Positions 18,991-27,578 of a DNA stretch of 64,000 bases are shown piece after piece. This DNA comes from Novosphingobium sp. 9U (GTDB lineage Bacteria > Pseudomonadota > Alphaproteobacteria > Sphingomonadales > Sphingomonadaceae): NCBI RefSeq assembly GCF_902506425.1, contig NZ_LR732469.1:1-64000 (forward strand), in the 5' to 3' direction. The translations under genes were made by a program, and so were the position numbers. The first letter of the stretch is position 1; each line of letters begins with the position of its first letter. The notes under the pieces were generated by a model, which was given only the letters and a program-made list of their open reading frames with translations, was not told the DNA's origin and made no database searches.

Positions 18991-19505
18991 GGACGCTCGC
19001 TCCGCCGGAAGCGGTGTCGCAGCAGGAAAGCGGCGAGCGCGACCAGCACCAGTGGCAATGCGAACAGAGGCCAGGTCAGACTTGTCACGCGCGGCGCATA
19101 GCTGACGTAGTCGCCATAGCGCTCGATCAGCCACGCGCGGATCGCCTCGGGTTCTTCGCCGGCGGCAATCCGCTCACGCACCAGCGAGCGCATCGAGCCC
19201 GCGATCGGCGCGTCGGAGTCGGCGATGGACTGACCCTGGCATTGCAGGCAACGCAACGTCTGCATCAGCGCCTGAGCCTGCGCTTCCTTGGCCGTGTCGT
19301 CCAGTTGCCGGTAGGCGTAGGGGGCAGTCGACTCCAACTCCTGAGCGGCGACCGGACAGGTGGCTAGCGCGAGCATCAGATAGATCAGGAACCAAGCGCC
19401 CCGCCCCGTTCGTGTCGAGCGAAGTCGAGACGCGTACGCGTTAGGCCAGCGTGTCTCGACTGCGCTCGACACGAACGGACATGGCAATGGTGAGCGCGGC
19501 GTCAC
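18987..19505 (-). CDS. ccmH: Cytochrome c maturation protein CcmH with repeat-derived N-terminus
   Basis: Periplasmic thiol-reductase subunit of the haem ligation complex. C86 and C89 in LRCLQCQGQS are the active-site pair, and a C-terminal membrane helix follows (LTWPLFALPLVLVALAAFLL). The GTG start overlaps the ccmG stop (GTGA). Residues 10-34 are encoded by a large inverted repeat (separate entry), placed before the signal peptide (AWFLIYLMLALATCPVAAQ, residues 37-55). Apart from a GTG inside the repeat and M44, no usable start lies between repeat and signal core. So the mature protein is normal but its leader is enlarged by about 25-30 residues. Confidence 0.9.
   Translation of the reverse strand: MTPRSPLPCPFVSSAVETRWPNAYASRLRSTRTGRGAWFLIYLMLALATCPVAAQELESTAPYAYRQLDDTAKEAQAQALMQTLRCLQCQGQSIADSDAPIAGSMRSLVRERIAAGEEPEAIRAWLIERYGDYVSYAPRVTSLTWPLFALPLVLVALAAFLLRHRFRRSERP
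19406..19478. repeat. 29-bp inverted repeat inside ccmH
   Basis: The arm at 19406-19434 (starting CCGTTCGTGTCGAGCGAAGT) and the arm at 19450-19478 are reverse complements at 27 of 29 positions, separated by a 15-nt loop. Elements with this GTCGAG-rich palindromic core are, from memory, common between genes in sphingomonads. Here the element lies within the ccmH reading frame and keeps it open (residues 10-34), between the coupled start codon and the signal peptide. Confidence 0.85.
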
Positions 19506-20047
19506 TGCGCTGCCTTCAGCTTGTCGAGCAGCATGGCGACATGCTCGGGCCGGATCTCGCCGATGTGCTGGTAGCGGATGCGGCCGCGGCCATCGATCAC
19601 GTAGGTCTCAGGCACCCCGGAAGAACCGAGCGACAATTGCACGCTGCCGGAATCATCCGCGCCGATGCGAGTGAACGGATTGCCCTGCTCGGCCAGGAAA
19701 GCCTGGATCGCCTCGGGTCGGTCGCGGACCGAGATCCCGTCGATAGTCGCCCCGGCGCGCTTCAGTTCGGCAAGCTGCGGCGCCTCGACCCGGCAGGGAA
19801 CGCACCAACTGGCAAAGATGTTGAGCAGCCTTGGCTTGCCGTCGCTGAACTCGGCGCTGCGCAGCCCGGGAGTGCCGGGCAGCGATCCGGGCAAGCTGAA
19901 GGCGGGCAACGGTCGGTCGATCAACGTGCTGGCAACGTTCCGATCTGCAGGTCGCAGCAGCCCGATCGCCACGAGCGCCACGAACGCCACGAACAATGCG
20001 AGCGGCAACCAGATCGTCCAGCTGCGAGGCCGTGATGACGCGCTCAT
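19502..20047 (-). CDS. ccmG: Thiol:disulfide interchange protein CcmG/DsbE
   Basis: A 181-aa membrane-anchored periplasmic thioredoxin that keeps the CxxCH of apocytochrome c reduced. One N-terminal helix (residues 11-31) is followed by a thioredoxin fold with C82/C85 in ASWCVPCRVEAP, plus GVPETYVIDGRGRI carrying the cis-proline loop. It overlaps ccmF upstream (ATGA) and ccmH downstream (GTGA), so ccmF, G, H and I are translationally chained. Confidence 0.95.
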   Translation of the reverse strand: MSASSRPRSWTIWLPLALFVAFVALVAIGLLRPADRNVASTLIDRPLPAFSLPGSLPGTPGLRSAEFSDGKPRLLNIFASWCVPCRVEAPQLAELKRAGATIDGISVRDRPEAIQAFLAEQGNPFTRIGADDSGSVQLSLGSSGVPETYVIDGRGRIRYQHIGEIRPEHVAMLLDKLKAAQ

Positions 20048-21990
20048 CGCCCCTGCCTTTCGCGGCGGTAGGCGATCTTCCCGCGCGCGACGATGCGCCG
20101 CAAGTCACTCAGGACATGCCCGATCACCGCGAGCACGCCGCCAAGCGCGATCAGCACGCCGCCAAACCAGATCAGCGTGACGAACGGCTTCCACCATAGC
20201 CGCACCTGCCAGCGCTCACCCGAGGCTTCCTCGCCCAGGACGGCATAGAGCTGCCCGTTCCAACGGGTGAGCAATGCCGATTCGCTGGTCTGCTGTGGCG
20301 GCGTCCAGAAGCTGCGCGCTTGCGGACGCAGGACCTGCTCGGCACCGCCACGATAGCGGACCTCGAGCTTGCCTTCGAGCGCTGTCCAGTTGGGGCCGGC
20401 GACCGGCTCGACGTCGGCCAGGCGCACGCTCCAAGGACCGACGCTGGTGCTCTCGCCCGCTCGCACGGCCACCAGCCGCTCGACCGACCAGGCGCTCTCG
20501 CTCGCCATGCCGAGCAGGGCGACGGCGACACCGAAGTGCGCCAGCACCATGCCCCAGATCGGCAGCGGCGTGCGGCGCAAGTTGCGGTCGCGCAAGGGCA
20601 GGACACTCGCGACGGCGAGCCCGAGACCAAGCACGAGCCCAAGGAACGGCAGCAGCCCGATGCCGCCGAATACCAGCGCCGCAACCGCAGCAAAGCCGGT
20701 CACCATGGCCGGGATCAGCAGCCGCTTGCCGAACCGCGCGAGACTGTCCCGCCGCCAGCGCAGCAGCGGTCCCACTGCGAGCACCACCAGCATCGGCACG
20801 AAGAACAGCGCGCTCATCGGGTTGAAGTACGGCGGCCCGACCGAGACCTTCGCGCCCATCGCCTCGGCTACGAGGGGGTAGAGCGTGCCGAACAGAACGA
20901 TGCCCAGAATGGCCGAGAGCAGGACATTGTTGATGACCAGCGCGCCCTCGCGGCTGACCACGGCGAAACGCTCGCCCTCGGTCACGGTGCTCGCCCTCAG
21001 TCCGAACAGCGTCAGCGCGCCGCCGATGTTGATCGCCAGCAATGCGAGGATGAACGATCCGCGCGTGGGATCGACGGCGAAGGCGTGCACGCTCGTCAGG
21101 ATGCCCGAGCGGACCAGGAACGTGCCGACCATCGACATCGAGAACGCCACGACCCCCAGCATCACCGTCCAGGCGCGCAGGGCATTGCGCGCCGCCAGGA
21201 CGCCGGCGGAATGCAGCAGCGCCGTCGCCGCGAGCCAGGGCATGAGCGAGGCGTTCTCGACCGGGTCCCAGAACCACCAGCCGCCCCAGCCCAGCTCGTA
21301 GTAGGCCCAGTATGAGCCCGCCGTGATGCCCAGCGTCAGGAAGATCCAGGCTGCCAGAACCCACGGCCGCATCGCCCGGGCAAACGCCGGCCCCACTTCT
21401 CGCGTCACCAGCGCGCCGATCGCGAAGCTGAAGGCGATCGAGAGGCCGACATAGCCGAGGTACAAAGTGGGCGGATGGAATGCGAGGCCAAGGTCCTGCA
21501 GCAGGGGGTTGAGGCCGTTGCCTTCCGCCGGCGCAGGATCGAGCCGCTCGAACGGATTGGAGGCGATCAGCAGGAATGCGTAGAAGCCGAGGCTGACGAA
21601 AGCCTGCCCGGCCAAGGTCGCGAGCATCGTCGGCTCGGGCAAGCGCCGCTCGACCAGCGCGACGAACCCGCCAGCTAGACCCATGACGGTCACCCACAAG
21701 AGCATCGAGCCCTCGTGATTGCCCCAGGCTCCCGCGATCTTGAACACCAGCGGCTTCATCGAATGCGAATTCAGCGCCACCAGCTTTACCGACAAGTCAG
21801 TCACCGCGAACACGCGGATCAGCGCCACGAAGGCGACCAGCGCCAGCAGCCCCTGCACCACCGCGACCGGACGCACCACTCCGCCCAGCGCACTGCCCCG
21901 CGTCGTAAGCGCCAGCGCGCCGGCCACGAGTTGCAGCATAGCCAGCGCGGCGGCGAGCCAGAGTGCGGCAAGGCCGAGTTCAGCGGTCAT
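20044..21990 (-). CDS. ccmF: Haem lyase subunit CcmF
   Basis: A 648-aa polytopic inner-membrane protein that, with CcmH and CcmI, attaches haem to apocytochrome c. The WWD haem-handling domain is WGGWWFWDPVENASLMPWL, within a CcsA-like region, and about 14-15 helices are visible. Conserved SMKPLVFKIAGAWGNHEGS is near the N-terminus. It starts 4 nt inside the end of ccmE. Length is typical. Confidence 0.97.
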   Translation of the reverse strand: MTAELGLAALWLAAALAMLQLVAGALALTTRGSALGGVVRPVAVVQGLLALVAFVALIRVFAVTDLSVKLVALNSHSMKPLVFKIAGAWGNHEGSMLLWVTVMGLAGGFVALVERRLPEPTMLATLAGQAFVSLGFYAFLLIASNPFERLDPAPAEGNGLNPLLQDLGLAFHPPTLYLGYVGLSIAFSFAIGALVTREVGPAFARAMRPWVLAAWIFLTLGITAGSYWAYYELGWGGWWFWDPVENASLMPWLAATALLHSAGVLAARNALRAWTVMLGVVAFSMSMVGTFLVRSGILTSVHAFAVDPTRGSFILALLAINIGGALTLFGLRASTVTEGERFAVVSREGALVINNVLLSAILGIVLFGTLYPLVAEAMGAKVSVGPPYFNPMSALFFVPMLVVLAVGPLLRWRRDSLARFGKRLLIPAMVTGFAAVAALVFGGIGLLPFLGLVLGLGLAVASVLPLRDRNLRRTPLPIWGMVLAHFGVAVALLGMASESAWSVERLVAVRAGESTSVGPWSVRLADVEPVAGPNWTALEGKLEVRYRGGAEQVLRPQARSFWTPPQQTSESALLTRWNGQLYAVLGEEASGERWQVRLWWKPFVTLIWFGGVLIALGGVLAVIGHVLSDLRRIVARGKIAYRRERQGR

Positions 21991-22442
21991 TGCGTCTCGG
22001 CCACTACCTTCTTGGCCTGATCCTTGGTCATCTGCTGCATCTCACGCGGCACGTAGTTCTCGTCGTGCTTGGCCAGCAGGTTGTCGGCATCGAACACGCC
22101 ATCGGGTCGCATGCGCCCTTCCGCTACCACGCCCGAGCCCTCGACGAACAGCGACGGCACGATCCCGGCGAACTCGACGGGCACGCGTGCCTTGCCGTCG
22201 CCGACGACGAAGTGGATGGTGACGCCATCTGGCGCGGTCTTGAGCGAGCCCTTCTCCACCATGCCGCCCAGGCGCACCGTGCGCGTGGCGACCGGGGGCA
22301 CCGCGACGATGTCACTGGGCACGTAGAAATAGCTTGCCTGGCTCTTGAGCGCCCAAGCGGCGAGAATGCCGGCCGACAGCACGACGACCAGCGCGACGAC
22401 GAGCAGCACGAGCCGCTGGTGCTTGGCTTTAACCATAGCCAT
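21987..22442 (-). CDS. ccmE: Haem chaperone CcmE
   Basis: A 151-aa membrane-anchored periplasmic OB-fold protein that carries haem to CcmF. One N-terminal helix (residues 11-30) precedes the domain with VRLGGMVEKGSL and VEFAGIVPSLFVEG. The covalent haem-binding histidine is H126 in KHDENYVP, with Y130 as partner, the usual HxxxY type. The start at 22442 overlaps the ccmD stop as TGATG; a second in-frame ATG two codons later is the alternative. Confidence 0.95.
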   Translation of the reverse strand: MAMVKAKHQRLVLLVVALVVVLSAGILAAWALKSQASYFYVPSDIVAVPPVATRTVRLGGMVEKGSLKTAPDGVTIHFVVGDGKARVPVEFAGIVPSLFVEGSGVVAEGRMRPDGVFDADNLLAKHDENYVPREMQQMTKDQAKKVVAETQ

Positions 22443-22582
22443 CAGCGCTTGCGGCTCTCGTCCCGCCGCTTTTCGGCGCGGCGCATCGACAGCCACGACC
22501 ACGCGATCATGCCCAATGTCCCGAGCACGCCAACCGCGTAGGCGGCAAGGACGAAGTCCCATTGATCCAGCGCCTCGCGCAT
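22442..22582 (-). CDS. ccmD: Haem exporter protein CcmD
   Basis: A 46-aa single-helix protein beginning MREALDQWDFVLAAYAVG. It has a hydrophobic segment and a basic C-terminus (MRRAEKRRDESRKR), the standard CcmD architecture. CcmD stabilises release of holo-CcmE from CcmC/CcmAB. The start lies 1 nt after the ccmC stop, and the stop overlaps the ccmE start. Its identity rests on size, topology and position rather than long motifs. Confidence 0.9.
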   Translation of the reverse strand: MREALDQWDFVLAAYAVGVLGTLGMIAWSWLSMRRAEKRRDESRKR

Positions 22583-22583
22583 G

Positions 22584-23324
22584 TCACGCAAACGCCTCGA
22601 AGGGGTCGGATACCATCGCTTTGCGCCGCAGCCGCGCCTCGGCTTGCGCGTCCGCCAGTATCGCGCGCATGCGTGCAAGGACCACGCCCGCGAAGATCAG
22701 GCTGAAGCCGATCGCTGCGGCCAGGAGCGGCCACAGGAACGCAGCGTCTATCGCCGACTTGCCCATGGTGATGCTGGGTGGCTGGTGCAGCGAATTCCAC
22801 CACACGACCGAGCGGTTGATGATGGGCACGTTGATGGCGCCCACGATCCCGAAGATCGCGGCGACCCGCCCATTGCCGCCGTCACGCCGCGCGACGTCCG
22901 ACAGCGCAATGTAGCCGAAGTACAGGAACAGCAGCACCAGCATGGAGGTCAGGCGTCCGTCCCACACCCACCAGGTGCCCCAGGTCGGCCGCCCCCAGAT
23001 CGATCCTGTGATCAGGCAAATCGCGGTGAAGACAGCGCCGGGAACAGCAGCCGCACGCGCGGCGATGGCGGCAAGCGGATGGCGCCACACCAGTTCGGTC
23101 ACACTGGCCCCGGCGATGGTCATCCAACCGGCCATGCCGAGCCAGGCGGCGGGCACATGCAGGAACAGGATCCGCACCGTATCGCCCATCAGCCGATCGG
23201 CCGGCGCGCGCAGCAGACCGTAAGCCAGGGCAGCCGTCGTCACCGCCAGCCCAAGCCCCAGGCAGAGCGGCGTCAACCAGCGCGCGAGTCGCAGGAAACG
23301 GGCCGGATTGGCGAAGCCATGCAT
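22584..23324 (-). CDS. ccmC: Haem exporter/transfer protein CcmC
   Basis: A 246-aa, six-helix inner-membrane protein that loads haem on CcmE. The WWD domain is WGTWWVWDGRLTSMLVLL; histidine-bearing segments include LFLHVPAAWLG and WWNSLHQPPSI. It is the first gene of the local ccm operon. The ABC components ccmA and ccmB, often placed before ccmC, are not here: the upstream neighbour is a leucine-dehydrogenase-like gene 65 bp away. Confidence 0.96.
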   Translation of the reverse strand: MHGFANPARFLRLARWLTPLCLGLGLAVTTAALAYGLLRAPADRLMGDTVRILFLHVPAAWLGMAGWMTIAGASVTELVWRHPLAAIAARAAAVPGAVFTAICLITGSIWGRPTWGTWWVWDGRLTSMLVLLFLYFGYIALSDVARRDGGNGRVAAIFGIVGAINVPIINRSVVWWNSLHQPPSITMGKSAIDAAFLWPLLAAAIGFSLIFAGVVLARMRAILADAQAEARLRRKAMVSDPFEAFA

Positions 23325-23389
23325 GACAGCCGCGCTTCTACTCGCAGCCAGCGGGGTCGCAAGGAGAACTTGCGGGCCAACGCTCGCGG

Positions 23390-24454
23390 TCAGCGACCGA
23401 TCAGACGCTGCGCCATCGCATCCGCCACCACGTCCGGCGTGCGGCCGCTGCTCGCAGCCTCGTCCCAGATCGCGTGCAGCCGCGCGGGGATAGCCTCAAC
23501 CGCCTCATGCACCTGCGCGACGTCGCACGCGTGCCCGTCTCGACGCGCGAGATACTCCAGCGTGACCGCGATGATGCCGCCGCCGTTGATGACGTAATCG
23601 GGCGTGTAAAGGATGCCACGCTCCGCCAGCTTGGCGCCGTGCTCGGCCCGGGCGAGCTGGTTGTTCGCCCCTCCCGCCACGATCGGTGCCTGCAGCCGGG
23701 CAATGCCCTCATCATCCAGGATGGCGCCGAGCGCATTGGGGCTGAAGACGTCGCATGCCACGTCCATGATCGCGTCCGCTGCGACCGTCTCGGCGCCAAG
23801 CTCAGCTGCCAGAGCAGCAGAGCGCGTGGCCTCGACATCGGCCAGCGTCAGCTTGGCGCCGGCTTGCGCCAGCAGGCGCGCCGCGCCGCCACCGACACTG
23901 CCGGTGCCCTGGACGGCGACGTGCACGCCCTCGACCGAGTCGCGACCCAGCTTCTGGAGAACGGCCGCCTTGATTCCGAGGTAGACGCCCTTGGCCGTGA
24001 ACGGACCGGGATCGCCGCCGGCCGCGGTGCTGTCGGCTGCCGGCAAGCCGGTCACGAACGGCGTACGGCTCGAGATCGCCACCATGTCCGCCTCGCCCAT
24101 GCCGACATCCTCGGCCGTGATGTAGCGGCCGCCGAGCGACTGGATCGCATCGCCGAAGGCTGCGAGCAATTCGGGTGACTTGCGACGATCGGGTCCTGCC
24201 AGGATCACTGCCTTGCCTCCGCCCATCGGCAGTCCGGCCATGGCGTTCTTGTAGCTCATGCCGCGCGAGAGCCGCAGCGCATCGCGAAGCGCGTCTTCCG
24301 GCTGGGCATAGTGCCAGAACCGCGTGCCGCCGGCGCCAGGGCCGAGATGCGTCGAATGCAGAGCGATGATCGCGGTCAAGCCGCTGGTGGCGTCATGGAA
24401 AAAGTGCACGCCTTCGTGCGCATCGAAGTCGGCTTGCGTCCAAAATGCCGTCAC
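23390..24454 (-). CDS. Leucine dehydrogenase-like Glu/Leu/Phe/Val dehydrogenase
   Basis: A 354-aa NAD-dependent amino-acid dehydrogenase. The N-terminal substrate domain has [32 protein letters not shown] (catalytic lysines) and [12 protein letters not shown]. The Rossmann part has [18 protein letters not shown], followed by [15 protein letters not shown] and [10 protein letters not shown]. It resembles leucine/valine dehydrogenases used in branched-chain amino-acid catabolism. It lies upstream of ccmC and downstream of tRNA-His on the same strand; no functional link is evident. Confidence 0.9.
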   Translation of the reverse strand: MTAFWTQADFDAHEGVHFFHDATSGLTAIIALHSTHLGPGAGGTRFWHYAQPEDALRDALRLSRGMSYKNAMAGLPMGGGKAVILAGPDRRKSPELLAAFGDAIQSLGGRYITAEDVGMGEADMVAISSRTPFVTGLPAADSTAAGGDPGPFTAKGVYLGIKAAVLQKLGRDSVEGVHVAVQGTGSVGGGAARLLAQAGAKLTLADVEATRSAALAAELGAETVAADAIMDVACDVFSPNALGAILDDEGIARLQAPIVAGGANNQLARAEHGAKLAERGILYTPDYVINGGGIIAVTLEYLARRDGHACDVAQVHEAVEAIPARLHAIWDEAASSGRTPDVVADAMAQRLIGR

Positions 24455-24500
24455 GGCTCATCCCCAATCTGCGGACCATGCGCTGAGATCTTGGGGAAAA

Positions 24501-24578
24501 TGGGGCGACCGATGGGGTTCGAACCCACGACCTCCGGTACCACAAACCGGCGCTCTAACCAACTGAGCTACGATCGCC
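24501..24578 (-). tRNA. tRNA-His (anticodon GTG)
   Basis: The minus strand reads a complete cloverleaf. The seven-pair acceptor stem has one G-T pair, and there is a G-1 opposite C73, the hallmark of tRNA-His. The D-arm begins AGCTCAG, the anticodon loop is TTGTGGT within a CCGGT/ACCGG stem, and the T-loop is TTCGAAC. The 3' CCA is encoded. It is a single gene, 47 bp upstream of the leucine-dehydrogenase-like gene. Confidence 0.97.
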
Positions 24579-24608
24579 ACAACCCCGGCGCGCATGCCGG
24601 AGCCGGCG

Positions 24609-24637
24609 CCTTAGGGTAACGCAAACGGCCGCTGCAA
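24609..24637 (-). promoter_or_regulatory. Possible promoter of tRNA-His
   Basis: On the minus strand TTGCAG and CTAAGG are separated by 17 nt, 31 bp before the tRNA 5' end. This fits the relaxed alphaproteobacterial -35/-10 pattern, but the -10 match is weak. Confidence 0.3.
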
Positions 24638-24821
24638 GCAGCGATCGATGCGGGAGCGCGCCTTCGCACAAGGTACACGATCTTGCAAAGCAAAAGTTGA
24701 GCATGCCGCAGCCTTGCGCAACATTATTACGTGCCGCTCAGAGCCACTCCGCGAATCACTGGGCGCGCTTGACGCTAGCAGCCCCGTGACGGCCCGGATT
24801 GCACAACGGCTGCGCACGGTT

Positions 24822-25463
24822 ATGTCTCGGGCCATGATGGCCCCGGGCGAATCATCTGCCGAACTGCTGCTGCGACACGGCATGCAGCGCGTGCCCTCTC
24901 AGCGTCTCGAATTGTTCATCAAGCGCGGGTTCCTGTCCATCGACGAGTGCGCGACGCTGATCGAGCTCATCGAAGCCGAGCGCCGCCCTTCGACGATTGC
25001 CAACCACAACGGCGACGAGCTGTTCCGCACCAGCGAGACGTGCGACCTGCACCACGATCATCCAGCCGTGGCCGCCTTGGATCGCAAGCTGGCGGAGATC
25101 TCCGGCATAGACGCGGTCTACGGAGAGCGCCTGCAAGGCCAGCGCTACGAGGAGGGCCAGGAGTTCAAGGCCCACACCGACTACTTCGAGCCCGAGCACC
25201 CGGACTACCAGACCTACTGCGCCGTCTCAGGGCAGCGGACCTGGACTTTCATGATCTACCTCAACACCGTCGATGCCGGCGGCGCGACCCGGTTCAAGGT
25301 GATCGACAAGATCATCCAGCCCGAGCGCGGCAAGCTGCTCGCCTGGAACAACCGCCGTCCCGATGGCAGCCTCAACGCCGCGACCCTCCACCATGCCATG
25401 AAGGTGCGAAAGGGGCGCAAGTACGTGGTCACCCGCTGGTATCGCGAGCGGCCCTGGGGCTGA
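24822..25463 (+). CDS. Prolyl 4-hydroxylase-like Fe(II)/2-oxoglutarate oxygenase
   Basis: A 213-aa protein with a P4H-type double-stranded beta-helix. Iron ligands H118 and D120 lie in KAHTDYFEPEHPDYQ, and the distal H191 is in HHAMKVRKGRKYVVTRW, whose lysine binds 2-oxoglutarate. RTWTFMIYLNTVDAGGATRF is the typical central strand. Bacterial members hydroxylate peptides or small molecules; the substrate here is unknown. The start is uncertain: ATGs at 24822, 24834 and 24837 and a GTG at 24786 are all possible, none with a good ribosome-binding site. Confidence 0.88.
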   Translation: MSRAMMAPGESSAELLLRHGMQRVPSQRLELFIKRGFLSIDECATLIELIEAERRPSTIANHNGDELFRTSETCDLHHDHPAVAALDRKLAEISGIDAVYGERLQGQRYEEGQEFKAHTDYFEPEHPDYQTYCAVSGQRTWTFMIYLNTVDAGGATRFKVIDKIIQPERGKLLAWNNRRPDGSLNAATLHHAMKVRKGRKYVVTRWYRERPWG

Positions 25464-25517
25464 GGGTTCGCCGGAGGTCTGCCGGACACGGTCAGGCAGA
25501 CTCCTGACGAAGCAGCG

Positions 25518-26102
25518 TCAGCGCTTCGGCGCCGCCACAACCGCGCAGGCGATGCGATCGCCTGCATCACCCGAAGGCTGCGTCTTGTAGTCATCCGGCT
25601 TGGCGTGGATCACCAGGGCCGAGCCGTCCGCGTCCGCCAGCGACGTCGGCCCGCTCGCCAGAGTCACGCCGGCATTGAGCAGCTCAGTCTTGAGCGCGCC
25701 GTCCGCGCCGACATAGGCATTGGGCATGTCGCCTCCATGGTGGCTGGCTGCGACGAGCAGGCCATGCTGCGGATTCCCCGCCGTGAAGTGGGCGCCCGCC
25801 GTGGTGAACTTCTGCTTGGCATCGCACAGCCCCTTCTCGTGGAAGTGGAAGCCGTGCTGCCCGGCCGGCAGACCCTTCAGGTCGGTGGTGACCAGGACCC
25901 CGCTCGGCGTGTCCTGCAGCATGACCATGCCGAGCGACTTGCCGTCTGCACCGATCACGGGAACGTGGACCATCGGCGAACCCGATGTCGCCGGTGCCTG
26001 ATGCGCCGCGCCGTGCTGCGCCCCTGCTTGCTGGTCCGCCAAAGCGGGAACGGCAGCGAAGGCGATGGCGGCGGCGCTGAGGACAAGAGCGGTACGGGTC
26101 AT
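25518..26102 (-). CDS. sodC: Periplasmic Cu/Zn superoxide dismutase
   Basis: A 194-aa secreted enzyme that removes superoxide. A cleavable signal peptide (residues 1-22, ending PALA) is followed by a His-containing linker. Metal-ligand motifs are HGFHFHEKGLCD (two Cu histidines), AGAHFTAGNPQHG and HHGGDMPNAYVG (bridging and Zn ligands), and VIHAKPDDYKTQPSGDAGDRIACAV holds the last ligand and the disulfide cysteine. AGGAGA precedes the start at 26102. It converges with the oxygenase gene. Confidence 0.95.
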   Translation of the reverse strand: MTRTALVLSAAAIAFAAVPALADQQAGAQHGAAHQAPATSGSPMVHVPVIGADGKSLGMVMLQDTPSGVLVTTDLKGLPAGQHGFHFHEKGLCDAKQKFTTAGAHFTAGNPQHGLLVAASHHGGDMPNAYVGADGALKTELLNAGVTLASGPTSLADADGSALVIHAKPDDYKTQPSGDAGDRIACAVVAAPKR

Positions 26103-26335
26103 CGGGAAGTCTCCTGGATGGCGCAAACGGACGGCTGGATAATCGCGCTAAGAACGGGACACGGCAAGGCAGGTTCCGTGACAAACTCGTGCCGCGAACG
26201 CCGCGCCCTTGCTACCACCCCCTCGTGAGAATGGCGTGCGATGGCCCGCGGCAATCATCACCCCGCTCCGTGCCTGCGCATTTGTACGGGTGCCCCGGGT
26301 CAGCGCTCGTTATCCCTGTCGTGGGACCATCAGGC

Positions 26336-26686
26336 ATGATCACGACAGGACATGCCGCCATGCCAGCATTACTCCGCAGCCATCCCGCCCCCGGCGCGCT
26401 GGAAGAACGGCGCGGCGACACGCGCGTGTTGCGACGGGGCATGGCCGTGCTGTCGCAAGCCGGTGTCGAGCGTTGTGAGGCAGCGCTGAGCGACGTCTCC
26501 CCTTACGGGTGCTGCGTGGCCACTGCGGGCGATTGGCTTCGGCCTGGCCATTTCGTGACGATCACGCTCCCCGGCGCACGGCCGCTCAGCGCCATCGTGC
26601 GCTGGGCGCATTCGGGTCTGGCCGGGCTCGAACTGCTCCAGCGGCTGGCCTGCGACGAGCCGGAGTGGGTGGCGCTGATCGACTGA
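26336..26686 (+). CDS. PilZ domain-like protein
   Basis: A 116-aa protein with a degenerate but recognisable PilZ pattern: an arginine-rich ERRGDTRVLRRGMAVLS segment followed by LSDVSPYGCCVAT, which matches the RxxxR and (D/N)xSxxG c-di-GMP-binding motifs. LRPGHFVTITLPG and IVRWAHSGLAGLEL complete the barrel. A role as a c-di-GMP effector is inferred. The start may instead be 26360 (108 aa), which has a better-placed AGGA site. It converges with rpmE. Confidence 0.7.
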   Translation: MITTGHAAMPALLRSHPAPGALEERRGDTRVLRRGMAVLSQAGVERCEAALSDVSPYGCCVATAGDWLRPGHFVTITLPGARPLSAIVRWAHSGLAGLELLQRLACDEPEWVALID

Positions 26687-26714
26687 CAGACCACGACCTG
26701 AATGCCAGAAACGA

Positions 26715-26745
26715 CAAGAGCGGCCCGTTGCCGGAGCCGCCCTTG
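26715..26745 (-). terminator. Probable terminator of the fabZ-rpmE end
   Basis: CAAGAGCGGC (26715-26724) and GCCGCCCTTG (26736-26745) pair at 9 of 10 positions around an 11-nt loop, about 30 bp after the rpmE stop. The minus-strand tail is GTCGTTT, a weak T-tract. Confidence 0.55.
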
Positions 26746-26776
26746 TTGTTTGCCTGGCAAACGATGCTCGAAGGGA

Positions 26777-27004
26777 TCAGCCCTTCTTGAGCGAGAGCCC
26801 ACCGAAGCGCTTGTTGAACTGCGCCACGCGGCCGCCATCCTGCAGCTGAGCCTTGCCGCCGGTCCACGCCGGGTGCGAGGTCGGGTCGATATCGAGCACC
26901 AGCGTGTCACCCTCGGCGCCCCAGGTCGAGCGGGTCTGGAAGGTGGTGCCGTCCGTCATCTGCACCGTGATCGTGTGGTAGTCGGGATGGGTGTCGGCCT
27001 TCAT
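26777..27004 (-). CDS. rpmE: 50S ribosomal protein bL31 (zinc-free type)
   Basis: A 75-aa large-subunit protein beginning [40 protein letters not shown] and [12 protein letters not shown] are standard. It has no cysteines, so it is the zinc-independent (C-minus) form usual in alphaproteobacteria. It follows fabZ by 123 bp and ends the envelope-gene block; a stem-loop lies downstream. Confidence 0.97.
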   Translation of the reverse strand: MKADTHPDYHTITVQMTDGTTFQTRSTWGAEGDTLVLDIDPTSHPAWTGGKAQLQDGGRVAQFNKRFGGLSLKKG

Positions 27005-27127
27005 GGTCGTAAACTCTCTTCGCTGGGCCGGTTCCGACCGGCCTGCCTTCGGAAAGCGGGGCGCTTAGCGCGTCGGCGGTGAATAAGCAACCCAAAGTCC
27101 TCTCCCCGGCGGGAAGAGTGGCGATCC

Positions 27128-27574
27128 TCAACTATCCGCGATCATCGCCGTGAAGTTCACCTCGCAGGTCACCTTGTCGTCGATCGAAGCCTTGCCCCAG
27201 AACTTGCACACGCGAGAGCGCTTCTGGACGAAGCCCGCGCGCAAGGTCAGCAAGTGGCCCGGCTCGACCGGCGCGCGGAACTTGGCTTCCTCGATCGCCA
27301 TGAAGTAGACCAGCTTGCCGGTGCCCGCGAGCCCGAGGTTCTCCACCGCCAGAATCCCCGCCGCCTGCGCCAGCGCTTCGATCTGAAGCACTCCTGGCAT
27401 GATCGGGCGGCCGGGGAAGTGGCCCTGAAAGAAGTCCTCGTTGAAGCTCACCGCCTTGACCGCGTGGATCTCCTCCTCGGTTATCGACACCACTCGATCG
27501 ACGAGCAGCATCGGATAACGGTGGGGGAGCGCCGAGAGGATCTTGGCGTGGTCGTAGGCGGTGGCTTCAGTCAC
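27128..27574 (-). CDS. fabZ: 3-hydroxyacyl-[acyl-carrier-protein] dehydratase FabZ
   Basis: A 148-aa hot-dog-fold dehydratase of fatty-acid elongation. Catalytic H52 and E66 lie in [20 protein letters not shown], and [13 protein letters not shown] is near the N-terminus. It starts with GTG at 27574, 4 nt after the ompH stop; the open frame farther upstream is inside ompH. In many proteobacteria lpxD and lpxA flank fabZ; here neither does. Confidence 0.96.
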   Translation of the reverse strand: MTEATAYDHAKILSALPHRYPMLLVDRVVSITEEEIHAVKAVSFNEDFFQGHFPGRPIMPGVLQIEALAQAAGILAVENLGLAGTGKLVYFMAIEEAKFRAPVEPGHLLTLRAGFVQKRSRVCKFWGKASIDDKVTCEVNFTAMIADS

Positions 27575-27578
27575 GAGA

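Noticed and set aside
19406..19478. Inverted repeat as the end of an insertion sequence
   Set aside because: No transposase frame or target-site duplication is seen, and the whole element is only 73 bp and in frame.
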